Below, one piece after another: positions 59,512 to 59,614 of a stretch of DNA of 59,614 nucleotides. The translations under genes were made by a program, and so were the position numbers. Origin of the DNA: Anaerobium acetethylicum. GTDB taxonomy: Bacteria > Bacillota > Clostridia > Lachnospirales > Lachnospiraceae. The stretch covers positions 1 to 59,614 of the forward strand of contig NZ_FMKA01000022.1 in assembly GCF_900096945.1 (NCBI RefSeq). Direction: 5' to 3'. The notes under the pieces are model-generated. The model made no database searches and was not told the origin of the DNA. It was given only the letters and a program-made list of their open reading frames with translations. How positions within the stretch are numbered: the stretch's first letter is position 1; every line of letters starts with the position of its first letter.

Positions 59512-59614
59512 ATAAAAATAGGAGCTTCCTGTATACTTTAAAGAGTAAAAGGAATTGACCAAAAAGAATACCTCAAGTAAATTTAGATTATTACTGACCG
59601 GACAGTTGGTAAAA

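Overview
The window looks like chromosome from a gut-type Firmicute, most likely a Lachnospiraceae member. This is inferred from strong AGGAGG ribosome binding sites, an AGA/AGG- and ATA-rich codon style, LacI, RpiR and BglG-type regulators, sugar PTS and ABC systems without a local ATPase, EFR1-type flavodoxin-ferredoxin proteins, and several short palindromic repeat families. I see no rRNA, tRNA, CRISPR array, phage block or intact transposase. Most of the window is a catabolic island for unusual glycosides, followed by copper handling, a toxin-antitoxin pair, an unusual helicase and a sucrose locus.

Region by region. 1-3600: part of a dispersed hairpin element, a TIM-barrel sugar isomerase/epimerase, and two flavin/iron-sulfur redox proteins. 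3674-6672: an RpiR regulator divergent from a hydroxypyruvate-isomerase-like TIM barrel and a Gfo/Idh/MocA oxidoreductase. 6799-17374: two tandem AraC-GH39 hybrid regulators facing a sugar ABC transporter operon whose last gene is a single-chain fusion of the beta (DUF6379-type) and alpha (TIM-barrel) subunits of C-glycoside deglycosidase-like enzymes. 17472-30725: a TetR regulator, Fe-alcohol dehydrogenase, MFS transporter, 2-hydroxyacid dehydrogenase, old-yellow-enzyme family reductase, FGGY kinase, zinc alcohol dehydrogenase, a PRD regulator and a HAD phosphatase, punctuated by three more hairpin elements. 30935-38788: the core cluster, with class II aldolase, Gfo/Idh/MocA oxidoreductase, a split beta/alpha pair, a second beta-alpha fusion, a second split pair and an MFS transporter. 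38789-41444: a dead toxin fragment, DUF6155 and SEC-C proteins, and a pyridoxamine-phosphate-oxidase-like protein. 41798-49071: copper chaperone, CopA ATPase, a lipoprotein, an HMA-SafE-cupredoxin fusion and a two-component system. 49363-52603: a Phd/RelE-type toxin-antitoxin pair and an 817-residue protein joining an SF1 helicase, a PD-(D/E)XK nuclease and a LexA/UmuD-like autoprotease. 52922-57667: LacI regulator, sucrose-type PTS and GH32 hydrolase. 57802-59511: a second RpiR plus TIM-barrel module.

How it may work together (inference): C-glycosides such as plant flavonoid C-glucosides are known to be cleaved in gut bacteria by oxidation of the sugar at C3 (Gfo/Idh/MocA enzymes of the DgpA type), followed by metal-dependent C-C cleavage by a two-subunit deglycosidase (DgpBC, DfgAB, CarBC families). 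This window carries four copies of that cleavage enzyme, two split and two fused, all with an intact Glu-Asp-His-Glu metal site. Two Gfo/Idh/MocA enzymes, three further TIM-barrel isomerases, transporters, kinases and reductases lie close by. The four copies probably serve different aglycones or sugars.

The other main novelties are the helicase-nuclease-autoprotease fusion and a 266-bp MITE-like hairpin element whose copies show compensatory base changes.
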